The notes under the pieces are model-generated. The model searched no databases. It saw only the letters and a list, made by a program, of their open reading frames with translations, and was not told the DNA's origin. Below are positions 1 to 7,219 of a DNA stretch of 64,000 nt, one piece after another; the stretch's first letter is position 1, and every line of letters starts with the position of its first letter. The stretch comes from Saccharicrinis aurantiacus (GTDB lineage Bacteria; Bacteroidota; Bacteroidia; Bacteroidales; Marinilabiliaceae), in contig NZ_LYBV02000035.1 of NCBI RefSeq assembly GCF_001660705.2, positions 62,001-126,000 on the forward strand. The letters run 5' to 3'. A program made the translations under genes and the position numbers.

Positions 1-398
1 CTTACAAAAAAATATTAAAAAGCTTAATGTGCTATAGTTACAAAATATAACCAGAAGTTTTATATAATCTTGAAGTTTGGGCTAGTCGTTTTTTTAGAGG
101 TTTAAGCTTTGTTTAATTATAGTAAATAGCTATAAGGATCATGACTTTTGATGTTATTTAATATTGGATAAAAAATCTTATTCAGGAACTGTATTAAGTA
201 TTCTCTAAGTAAGATTGAAGAAAGAGCTCATATATAACGAGTTAGTTAGTAATAGCAGACCGTTATCTTAATACTATGTATAATTATGGACATGCTTAGT
301 GATTAGAAATGAATATAATAACACTAAATAGAACTACTAAGTAGTGCTAATAGATTTTGACTTTTATTTTTTTTTAAGTGTATTTATTAGATATTAAA
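1..398. other. AT-rich stretch, no gene seen
   Basis: No reading frame of convincing length or composition is present on either strand up to the terminator at 399. I see no repeat shared with the rest of the window. It may be the edge of an intergenic region that continues to the left. Confidence 0.5.
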
Positions 399-427
399 AA
401 TCCCCAGAGTTATTAATACTGGGGATT
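399..427 (-). terminator. Rho-independent terminator of the cytochrome c peroxidase gene
   Basis: A perfect 9-bp stem, AATCCCCAG paired with CTGGGGATT, encloses an 11-nt loop. Read on the minus strand it is followed by a TTTTTAATA tract. It lies downstream of the minus-strand peroxidase gene. Confidence 0.75.
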
Positions 428-567
428 CTCAAAGTAGTGTGTATGTCCTCGTTATAAATTCCTCATTCTACAACGGAATAAATGAAGCTGCATAAACCTT
501 TGCAAAAGATACCTGTTTTTTTAATTGAGGTATTTAATAATTACAATTATCATTAACCATAATTTGA

Positions 568-1797
568 CTAATTAAAAGGGTCACTATATTTTTCATCGTT
601 AATCATATCTTCATCTGTTAGCGTTTTTAAGAAAGCAATTAAGGCATCTTTTTCTTCTTGCGTAAAATTAAATTGACCAACTTCCCCATCAGGGTTTACT
701 AATGGAGAAATAAGATTTTGGTGATTTTGAATTCCTGAGCTATAGTGTTCAATTACTTCCTCCAAGGTTGAAAATCGACCATCATGCATATAAGGTGGAC
801 GAATGGCTATATTTTTTAAGGACGGAAATTTAAATTTTCCAATATCATTTACATTTCCAGTAGCTTCATTAACTCCTAGATCAGTAGTAGACGTAGCATC
901 TAATCCGTTTGATGTCGCAAAGGTTGTAAGTCGACCTGGAGTACTAGGGAGAGGGCCTATAAATGCCTCTGTTTGGTGACAGCCAACGCAGTTTCCATTA
1001 ACTCCATTTGTAAGTTGTCTTGGTAAATAAAAAAGTCGTTTTCCTTCATTCTCAAGTTCTGTAAATCCTGGAAAATTGAAAATGGGCGATTCAACTTCAC
1101 TTCGTGCTTCGTCGTATTTTGAAGTAATACTCACCATACTTCTTATAAATTGTGCTAAAGCTTTTGAAATTCTGTCACTTGTTATTGTTGTATCCCCAAA
1201 AGCTTCAGCAAACAATGGAGGGTAATAAGCTTGTTCACTTGCAATGCTGATTAGTTCTGTTAGAGTTAAGCCCATTTCTACTTCATCTTGAAAAGGCATT
1301 AATACTTGCTCTTCTAGAGTTTCGGCTCTTTCATCCCAAAAGAATTGTCCGCCTGCATAAAATCGAGCATTTACAATTCCCATAGAGTGTCTGCGGGTTA
1401 AGTCACCTTCAAATCCTTCGCTGAATAAATTTGGATCAGAAAAACCATGTTCTGATTTGTGGCATGAAGCACAGGCAATTGTGCCATTTGCACTTAGTTT
1501 TATATCATAAAAAAGTACTCTGCCCAATGTTGCTCCTGCATCAGTTATTGGGTTATCAGCAGGTGTGTTATCATATGTTGTAATTGCCTCAAAATTAAAT
1601 TGTGAAGGGAATTGATTTGATGTATAATAACTAGGTAGTTGTATATCGGCATAATTGAAGTGTTGATCTGGCAAATTTAGTTCAGTAAAGGGATCGTCGG
1701 CTAAAGTGTCAATTGAAACAGCATTATAACTGTCGTCTTTAGAGCATGGGCCAATTAATGTTATGGCGCTAATAAAGAATCCTGCAATTAATTTCAT
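568..1797 (-). CDS. Di-haem cytochrome c peroxidase (MauG/CcpA family), lipoprotein
   Basis: A 409-residue exported protein that should reduce hydrogen peroxide with electrons from c-type cytochromes, or act as a MauG-like oxidase, in the periplasm. Two c-type haem motifs are visible: CASCH (Cys109, Cys112, His113) and CVGCH (Cys270, Cys273, His274). These are the two haem domains typical of the family. The N-terminus is hydrophobic and ends in a possible lipobox at Cys18 followed by Lys-Asp-Asp, so it may be membrane-anchored. The motif RPPYMHDGRF near residue 335 is characteristic of the C-terminal domain. It is a single gene with its own terminator and no neighbouring cytochrome gene. The family is clear, but the electron donor is unknown. 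Confidence 0.93.
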   Translation of the reverse strand: MKLIAGFFISAITLIGPCSKDDSYNAVSIDTLADDPFTELNLPDQHFNYADIQLPSYYTSNQFPSQFNFEAITTYDNTPADNPITDAGATLGRVLFYDIKLSANGTIACASCHKSEHGFSDPNLFSEGFEGDLTRRHSMGIVNARFYAGGQFFWDERAETLEEQVLMPFQDEVEMGLTLTELISIASEQAYYPPLFAEAFGDTTITSDRISKALAQFIRSMVSITSKYDEARSEVESPIFNFPGFTELENEGKRLFYLPRQLTNGVNGNCVGCHQTEAFIGPLPSTPGRLTTFATSNGLDATSTTDLGVNEATGNVNDIGKFKFPSLKNIAIRPPYMHDGRFSTLEEVIEHYSSGIQNHQNLISPLVNPDGEVGQFNFTQEEKDALIAFLKTLTDEDMINDEKYSDPFN

Positions 1798-1913
1798 AGG
1801 GCATTGTTTTTAGTTAAAAATCACTTGTTAGTTAAATTTAGTGAAAAATAATGCGAGTTGGAAACAGAAATTAACAATTTTAGTAATTAGTAATTTTATT
1901 AAGTGAACCTAGC

Positions 1914-2210
1914 TTATCGGGCTGTAAAGATAGTTTTGATAATTTAGAAACAGCTGTAAACAATTTTTTAGAGAAACAGCGCTCTAATAATTTGTATAAC
2001 GATGCCCGTAAAACCGAAGAGTCGGCTTCGAGCCTTAAAAAGAACTTGATTGCCATTATTAATGGCGATTTGATTGATTGCCTAAGGTATCAGCAAAAAG
2101 CCAATACCGCCTTGTATGGTGCCATTGCTCAATTTATTCATCAGCGTTTTAGCGAGGTGAATGCAGCAGTGCAGAGCAGAAGTAAAATGAAGGATGAAGT
2201 AGTCGCTTAA
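1914..2210 (+). pseudogene. C-terminal remnant of a Bacteroidota hypothetical protein
   Basis: An open frame runs from just after a stop at 1911 to the stop at 2210. It has no ATG near its left end; the only start in the frame is a TTG at 1992, inside what reads as continuous helical protein (DNLETAVNNFLEKQRSNN upstream of it). The helix-rich sequence ends in a lysine- and serine-rich tail. A good terminator follows directly, so this looks like the surviving 3' end of a longer gene. It loosely recalls the C-termini of DUF6261-type Bacteroides proteins, but I cannot confirm that. Confidence 0.5.
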
Positions 2211-2227
2211 GCGGTGCCCCAATAAGA

Positions 2228-2260
2228 AATCCTGTAGCGTGGCTGCGGGATTTTTTTGTG
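2228..2260 (+). terminator. Terminator after the gene remnant
   Basis: The stem AATCCTGTAGC pairs with GCTGCGGGATT (including G-U pairs) around a short loop and is followed by TTTTTTT. Its survival suggests the truncation of the upstream gene removed only the 5' part. Confidence 0.7.
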
Positions 2261-2321
2261 GGGTAATAGGGATGCGTTATAGGTTTGGGCACTGGGGGCC
2301 TATTTAATGTGTGCGGTTTTT

Positions 2322-2732
2322 TTAATCAATCAATCCCACTTTTTTATAAAATTCATTCAATTTTGTCTTTTCCACCTCGTTATTTTCGTGTTCAATACGA
2401 TTAATTAATCCTTCATTATTGAAAGTCAATATTTGTGCACATTTATGAACATGATTTTTGTTTTTATGAGTAAGGTAATCTGTAAAATGTACAACAAATT
2501 TTTTATCATCAATAACTTGCACCTTACTTTCTCCCCATTCCAGAACATCAAGCTTTCGTCTTCCTTCGATCATATTCTGTTTGTAAGCGTTACAAATTTT
2601 CTCAGGACCAATTATTAGATCATCTTCAATATAGTATTTACAATCATCACTGATGAGTTTCTTTGTCAACTCGAATTGGTCTTTATCAAGAGTTTGTCCA
2701 AACTTGATTGCTATTTCTTCATTTATTTTCAT
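2322..2732 (-). CDS. SnoaL/NTF2-like domain protein
   Basis: A 136-residue soluble protein, counted from the ATG at 2732; an upstream TTG at 2759 is a less likely start. The pattern fits the NTF2/SnoaL fold: an N-terminal helix pair (EEIAIKFGQTLDKDQFEL), then IISDDCKYYIEDDLIIGPEKI-like strand-helix sequence, ending in strands such as HVHKCAQILTFNNEGLINRIEH. Members are small ligand-binding domains or isomerases, and no catalytic residues can be assigned here. It lies directly downstream of the SDR gene on the same strand, with a gap of about 70 bp, so the two may be cotranscribed. It is part of the left accessory stretch. Confidence 0.65.
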   Translation of the reverse strand: MKINEEIAIKFGQTLDKDQFELTKKLISDDCKYYIEDDLIIGPEKICNAYKQNMIEGRRKLDVLEWGESKVQVIDDKKFVVHFTDYLTHKNKNHVHKCAQILTFNNEGLINRIEHENNEVEKTKLNEFYKKVGLID

Positions 2733-2799
2733 TGGAATTTTTTTACAGTAAAAAACCAAAATAGATTATTCAATATTGCTTTTTGTTGTTTTTAATCCA

Positions 2800-3515
2800 T
2801 TACATTCTATCATATATAAATCGAGGTAGGATTTTTAATAGTCTACTTATCAATCCCCAACGTCTTGTTACGTAAACAACTTTTCTTCTTTTTTTAATTG
2901 CCTTAAAAATCTGTCTTGCAACTTTATCAACAGGCATTACCCAAAATAAGCCTTCTCCTTTAGCCATTTTGGTATCAACTAATCCTGGCCTAATGTCCGT
3001 TACAAAAATGGGCTTCTTTGATTTTGTTGATTTTTGTCTCAGTCCTTCTAAGTAGTTTATTTGATATGATTTGGTTGCATTATATGACGGAGCCTGACGA
3101 CTTCCTCTTATTCCTGCCACAGAACTTATTGCCACGAGATGTCCAAAACCTTGTTTCTCATAATTATTAAATACCCAATCAGTGATATTAGTAAATCCTG
3201 TTACATTTAAATCAATGACTTTTCTTTCAATTTCAAAGTCCAATGTTTCATTTAAATCACCAATTCCTGAACTCAAAATCAACAAATCAAGTCCACCAAG
3301 TTCTGAGATAAGCTCTTCTAATTTTTTAATAGTCACTTTTGTGTCAGTTACATCAAAAGTCCTTGTAAAAAAAAATCAGGTTTTGTTTCTTTAAGTTCTT
3401 CTAATAATTCTGTTTTTCTTCCAGTAATTCCAACTTTATAGTCATTTTCGACCAACAGTTTTGCAAGCCCTTTTCCTATTCCAGATGATGCTCCTATTAT
3501 TATTGCTTTTTTCAT
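2800..3515 (-). pseudogene. Short-chain dehydrogenase/reductase with a homopolymer frameshift
   Basis: The complete gene reads from the ATG at 3515 to the stop at 2800 only if one frame change is allowed in a run of nine A (plus strand, about 3367-3375). The upstream part encodes the Rossmann motif GASSGIGKGLA. The downstream part encodes the active-site region: ISSVAG (Ser) and YNATK (Tyr-x-x-x-Lys), then RPGLVDTKM. Joined, the two parts give about 239 residues, the normal SDR length. A run of ten (or seven) would restore the frame, with DVTD falling in the expected place. The gene is therefore recently broken, phase-variable, or affected by a sequencing error. It is an NAD(P)-dependent oxidoreductase of unknown substrate. 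Confidence 0.8.
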
Positions 3516-3563
3516 TCAATTTCTCACTTTTATTTTTTATGTGTGATGTCTATATTCAATAAT

Positions 3564-3660
3564 CGCGAACCAAAATGTATCCCATCCAAAATGCAAATAC
3601 ATCTATATCATTTTTATTTTGTGTTAGGTATTTGTAAGTTAATAGCGCTGTATTCGATTG
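3564..3660 (+). repeat. Accessory repeat, type A, partial copy 1 (5' part only)
   Basis: It begins CGCGAACCAAAATGTATCCC and runs through ACATCTATATCATTTTTATT and GTATTTGTAAGTTAAT to AGCGCTGTATTCG. It matches the first part of the copies at 4285 and 5304. It lacks the domain V/VI-like 3' end found in the fuller copies. It separates the SDR gene from the next minus-strand gene. Confidence 0.75.
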
Positions 3661-3687
3661 GAATGCGTTTTAATACATATTAGCTTT

Positions 3688-4182
3688 CTAAAATGCATAT
3701 CCAAGTGAAATTCCACCAATTATTTTAGGAACAATACCTACGAATGCAGGATTTATACTTGTTCTAAAAATTAATCCTGATTTCTTTTGCTGGTATCGAT
3801 AGCCTAATCTTAGAACATAAATATTACTAACAAGGCCAAATTTTTCATTATCTATTGCTATAGGCATACCAAAACCTGTCTCTAAATGATAATTCTTTTT
3901 TCCAAATAGAAAGTTTACTTGCAATGGAATAAAAAACTGATTGTCATTGATTGATTTAGTCCCACCAACATGAATAAAACTTGAAAGCGAAAATCCTAAA
4001 CTTGGAGCAAAGACAACTTTGTCATTTAATGATATATTCCTTTCATAATTCAATGAAACCTCTCCATATCCAACTCCACCCAATTCGTAATAGATTAAAT
4101 TGTTTGCTTTTTCTTGTCCATTGGTATTTAATCCTAAAAATAGGTTGATTACTAATATTACAAATATTTTTTGTCTAGTCAT
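3688..4182 (-). CDS. Secreted protein, small outer-membrane beta-barrel type
   Basis: A 164-residue protein of unrecognised specific family. Residues 1-22 form a signal peptide ending NTNGQ. The rest alternates glycine- and aromatic-rich strands (GGVGYGEVSLNYERNISL, APSLGFSLSSFI, LRLGYRYQQKKSGLIFRTS) and ends in an aromatic residue, SLGYAF. That is the usual pattern of an 8-stranded outer-membrane barrel in Bacteroidota. It lies alone between two repeat copies on the minus strand. No function is claimed. Confidence 0.6.
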   Translation of the reverse strand: MTRQKIFVILVINLFLGLNTNGQEKANNLIYYELGGVGYGEVSLNYERNISLNDKVVFAPSLGFSLSSFIHVGGTKSINDNQFFIPLQVNFLFGKKNYHLETGFGMPIAIDNEKFGLVSNIYVLRLGYRYQQKKSGLIFRTSINPAFVGIVPKIIGGISLGYAF

Positions 4183-4284
4183 AGTTCTTTATTGAAGTCA
4201 AGGTTTTACTGTAATTTCGTATGGGTAACTATCAAAAATCATTATTCAGTTCAACTTTAATAAAACATAAGACGAACTTTTTTA

Positions 4285-4431
4285 AATGTATCCCATTCAA
4301 AATACAAATACATCTATATCATTTTTATTTTGTGTTATTGGTATTCGTGAGGCAATAGTGCTGTGTACGAAAAGGACAAGCGAAGCTACCTGTTGTGAGA
4401 GGGGCTCCGCTAGGCTATTCTATTGGCGGTA
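4285..4431 (+). repeat. Accessory repeat, type A, internally deleted copy 2
   Basis: It starts AATGTATCCCATTCAAAATAC, passes through TTTTGTGTTATTGGTATTCG and AATAGTGCTGTGTACG, and then jumps to a 3' end of the intron-like type (TGTTGTGAGAGGGGCTCCGC, then CTATTCTATTGGCGGTA). Compared with the copy at 5304, about 240 bp of the interior is missing. Its 3' end lies directly against the stop codon of the lipoprotein gene at 4433. Confidence 0.7.
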
Positions 4432-5313
4432 GTTATTCCTTGTTCGTCAATTCGTATTTTACATTGTTGCTTTCAAATAAAGTTTTCAAATCAACATTTT
4501 TTATATTATATACATCAATTGGCAGTAAATCAATATTTTCATTAAAGGGCTTCGCTATAGTATAACCATCAGGGATTAAATCTTTAATGCTTCTATTTGA
4601 TGCAATCTGTATTTCAACTGAGTCATATACAGCGAAATTAACTAACTTATAATCAAAGTCAATAGAGCTAAATTCCTTTTTTATTTTTTTCTCTATTGAC
4701 TCAAGCGATTTGTATTGTTCTATATTTGGGAAGGCTTCCCTTGTTGTTTTTATTGCAGTTACCCCGTTAAATCTCGCTATTCCCATTTCATTCATTCTTT
4801 CAATATTTTCGACCACAAAACTATTCTGTTGCAGGAGCTCAATGCCTTTTTTAAAACTAGAAACAGTAAGGAATTTGATTTTATATATTTCAAAGGGAAT
4901 GAATTTATTTGAATACTTTTGTAAATCTTCGTTTTTTAATGCGTAATATGAATTAGAAAACAGAATTTCCTTTTGAACGTCATACATTCCTAAAAAATAG
5001 CTTTTATCTCTACCTTCCAATATAATGGTATATGAAAATCCTGAATTTACAGAAGGGCGACTTGTCTTTTCTTTTAATAGACCTTTTATACTATTTAAAG
5101 TACTTATGTCTGAAATGTAAAAATGTCCATGCCGTTTTTGAAACTCATTATCTTCAATTCTTAAATCCTCATATTTAAATACAAGTTTATCTCCATTTTT
5201 AAAATCTACATTGTCGAAATAACTACTTCCACTGCATGAAACTATGGTTATAAGAATTAGTGTTACTAATATTAGTCGATTCATTACTGTTATGTTTTTA
5301 AATTACCGCGAAC
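4422..5313 (-). mobile_element. Candidate gene cassette 1 (lipoprotein gene with matched inverted ends)
   Basis: The left end ATTGGCGGTA (4422-4431) and the right end TACCGCGAAC (5304-5313) are reverse complements at 8 of 10 positions. They bracket a single minus-strand gene. The left end adjoins the 3' end of one repeat unit and the right end begins the next. Matching ends within a unit are what attC-bounded integron cassettes show. This is inference; no integrase is in the window. Confidence 0.45.
4433..5284 (-). CDS. Hypothetical lipoprotein
   Basis: A 283-residue protein that I do not recognise. The N-terminus MNRLILVTLILITIVSC is a lipoprotein signal with a lipobox at Cys17 followed by Ser-Gly, predicting membrane anchoring in the periplasm or outer membrane. 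The mature part is mixed alpha/beta and rich in lysine and aromatic residues; no repeat or catalytic motif stands out. It is the only gene between two copies of the accessory repeat. The stop codon is within 2 bp of the intron-like 3' end, and the start is about 20 bp from the next repeat. Confidence 0.6.
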   Translation of the reverse strand: MNRLILVTLILITIVSCSGSSYFDNVDFKNGDKLVFKYEDLRIEDNEFQKRHGHFYISDISTLNSIKGLLKEKTSRPSVNSGFSYTIILEGRDKSYFLGMYDVQKEILFSNSYYALKNEDLQKYSNKFIPFEIYKIKFLTVSSFKKGIELLQQNSFVVENIERMNEMGIARFNGVTAIKTTREAFPNIEQYKSLESIEKKIKKEFSSIDFDYKLVNFAVYDSVEIQIASNRSIKDLIPDGYTIAKPFNENIDLLPIDVYNIKNVDLKTLFESNNVKYELTNKE

Positions 5314-5685
5314 TAAAATGTATCCCATCCTAAATTGAATACATCTATATCATTTTTATTTTGTGTTATTGGTATTTGTAAGGTAATAGAGCAGTATACC
5401 AATATTGAATTTGATGGAGTGTATGGCTTTAGCCACTGCGGAGTATTTTCATAGTTTGAGGTTTGGTACATGTTTTTCTTCGTTTCGACAATAGAAAAAA
5501 TACCTCGAATAGGATTCGTTTAACAATATAAATTGAGAGTTAAGCATTAATTTATATCAATACTAAATACACGTGCGTATTGTTTCTATTAGCAGATTAA
5601 TAATAGGAAATGCCGTATACGAGAACCTTACGTTCAGTGTTGTAAGAGGTGCACCAGTGGGAGATTAGCTCACTAGCCATCGATT
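5304..5685 (+). repeat. Accessory repeat, type A, full-length copy 3 with group II intron-like domains V-VI
   Basis: It runs from TACCGCGAACTAAAATGTAT to CCATCGATT. A probable intron 5' end lies near 5388 (AGAGCAGTATACC; the copy at 6940 reads GTGCGGTATGCC, matching the GUGYG consensus). Domain V-like sequence begins at 5612: GCCGTATAC, GAGA loop, ACCTTACGTTCAG. A domain VI-like hairpin follows (AGTG.GAG paired with CTC.ACT), ending CGATT. About 180 bp of the interior is almost identical to 6953-7140. No reverse transcriptase is encoded. The stop codon of the thioredoxin-domain gene overlaps the last bases. Confidence 0.7.
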
Positions 5686-6901
5686 AGAGGGCGTTTTTCC
5701 ATTCTTCGATTTTATTATTGGCATTTTCAATGTATTTCGTATTAGTGTTTGGTTGTTTATATTGCAGGCTCTCATTCATTGTTGCAATGGCATATTGAGT
5801 GTTTCCCATTTGCTTACAAAAGTGAGCGTAAATAAATAGGTTCTCAAAATTTTTATGTAAATTAACGCTTGCTTTTGCCAGTGTATTACCAAAATCGATT
5901 TCAGACTTACCTACATTTCCTTCATGGGTAAGAATTACCCAAGCTGCCATATAATAATTTTTATAATCGTCATAGCCATATAAATGATACTGGCGAGCTT
6001 CCTTAATCATCTTATTAAATTTATGTTTTGAATTTTTTCGCCAAATTGCTCTTTGAATGCACACATCCATATCTACTTGGTTAATCACTCTTTCAGATAA
6101 AGGGTGTTTCGTTTTCCTAAGTTTTTTCTTCATTTTATTTCTTTGAAAATCGTTTACCCTCCACTCTGTCCAATGATTGACCATAAAAACCCAGTGGCTG
6201 ATTAAAAAGTCATCAACTTCTTTGTTGCCAACATTTTTTCTATATTCAATCTCATTGTTCAGAATATGGTTAAAGTAGACACTATTATATGATTGAGTAT
6301 TTTCTTTTAGTAACAACCAAGTTTCAAGACTAAATAATTTGTCTTCTTCGCAGTTTTCAAGATAAATATTAATCAAAGAATCTTTTTCTGGAACATACCC
6401 AAAACTGAAATAATTACGTAATGTTTCAGCACTTAAATCTCCTGCAGTAACTATCTGTTGATAATAATTAAAGTTTTTTGAGTCATTAAAAGCCGTTGCG
6501 GCAATTTGTATAAGCTCTTTGGGAGTTTTATAACCTATATCTTTATGCTGTAGGTTCCCTTCTTTGTCAAAATATAAATATGCTGGGTAACTAGCTAACT
6601 GATATTCAGATTCAAGATAATGTCCAAGACTGTCAAGGTTAATATCTAAAGAAAGAGATATAAACATATTGTTGTAATATTCGCCAACTTCATTCGTATT
6701 GAAAACATTTTTTTCCATTCTAACACAATGGGGGCAACCCACATAATGTAAGTTGGCAAAAATGTTCTTGTTTTCGTTTTTTGCTGTAGCAATTACAGTT
6801 TTTAAGTCATCAATTTTTCTAAAATCAATTCCACTATTTTGTCCGATTATTAGAACTGGTAGAAGTAAAAATATGAAATTTGTAATGTGAAATTTCTTCA
6901 T
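5684..6901 (-). CDS. Thioredoxin-domain protein, exported
   Basis: A 405-residue exported protein. Residues 1-20 are a signal peptide. Residues 25-150 form a thioredoxin-like domain of the Thioredoxin_7/DUF255 kind, with the redox motif Cys56-Pro-His-Cys59 in YVGCPHC and the cis-proline region ASYPAYLYF. The C-terminal 240 residues are helical and resemble TPR-like repeats, ending in NTQYAIATMNESLQYKQPNT. It probably acts as a periplasmic thiol oxidoreductase with a protein-binding tail; the partner is unknown. It lies between repeat copies 3 and 4, and its stop codon is inside the 3' end of copy 3. Confidence 0.8.
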   Translation of the reverse strand: MKKFHITNFIFLLLPVLIIGQNSGIDFRKIDDLKTVIATAKNENKNIFANLHYVGCPHCVRMEKNVFNTNEVGEYYNNMFISLSLDINLDSLGHYLESEYQLASYPAYLYFDKEGNLQHKDIGYKTPKELIQIAATAFNDSKNFNYYQQIVTAGDLSAETLRNYFSFGYVPEKDSLINIYLENCEEDKLFSLETWLLLKENTQSYNSVYFNHILNNEIEYRKNVGNKEVDDFLISHWVFMVNHWTEWRVNDFQRNKMKKKLRKTKHPLSERVINQVDMDVCIQRAIWRKNSKHKFNKMIKEARQYHLYGYDDYKNYYMAAWVILTHEGNVGKSEIDFGNTLAKASVNLHKNFENLFIYAHFCKQMGNTQYAIATMNESLQYKQPNTNTKYIENANNKIEEWKNAL

Positions 6902-6910
6902 CGTGTGTTA

Positions 6911-7150
6911 ATTTTGTGTTTTTGGTATTTGTAAGGTAATCGTGCGGTATGCCAGTGTTGAATTTGATGGAGTGTATGGCTTTAGCCACTGTGGAGTATT
7001 TTCATAGTTTGAGGTTTGGTACATGTTTTCTTCGTTTCGAAAATAGAAAAAATACCTCGAATAGGATTCGTTTAACAATATAAATTGAGAGTTAAGCATT
7101 AATTTATATCAATACTAAATACAAGTGTGTATAGTTTCTGTGAGCAAATG
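6911..7150 (+). repeat. Accessory repeat, type A, copy 4 lacking both ends
   Basis: It runs from ATTTTGTGTTTTTGGTATTT through GTGCGGTATGCC to about TAGTTTCTGTGAGC. The body is nearly identical to 5361-5600 but lacks the ATGTATCCC start and any domain V/VI end. A 63-codon open frame within it is not credible as a gene, because the same sequence at 5400-5600 does not keep the frame. It fills most of the interval between the thioredoxin-domain gene and the MscS gene. Confidence 0.75.
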
Positions 7151-7219
7151 AATAATAAGTTGAGCTATAATGTTAATTGTTTTACAAAAGGGTCGGAGAG
7201 AGGGGAATCATAATGCGTA

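Noticed and set aside
6908-7099. 63-codon open frame on the minus strand
   Set aside because: It lies wholly inside the repeat; the near-identical repeat at 5361-5600 does not preserve the frame, and the composition is not protein-like.
3564-7150. The left-hand repeats as a CRISPR array
   Set aside because: Copies are long, unequal in length, separated by genes, and have no short unique spacers; no cas gene is present.
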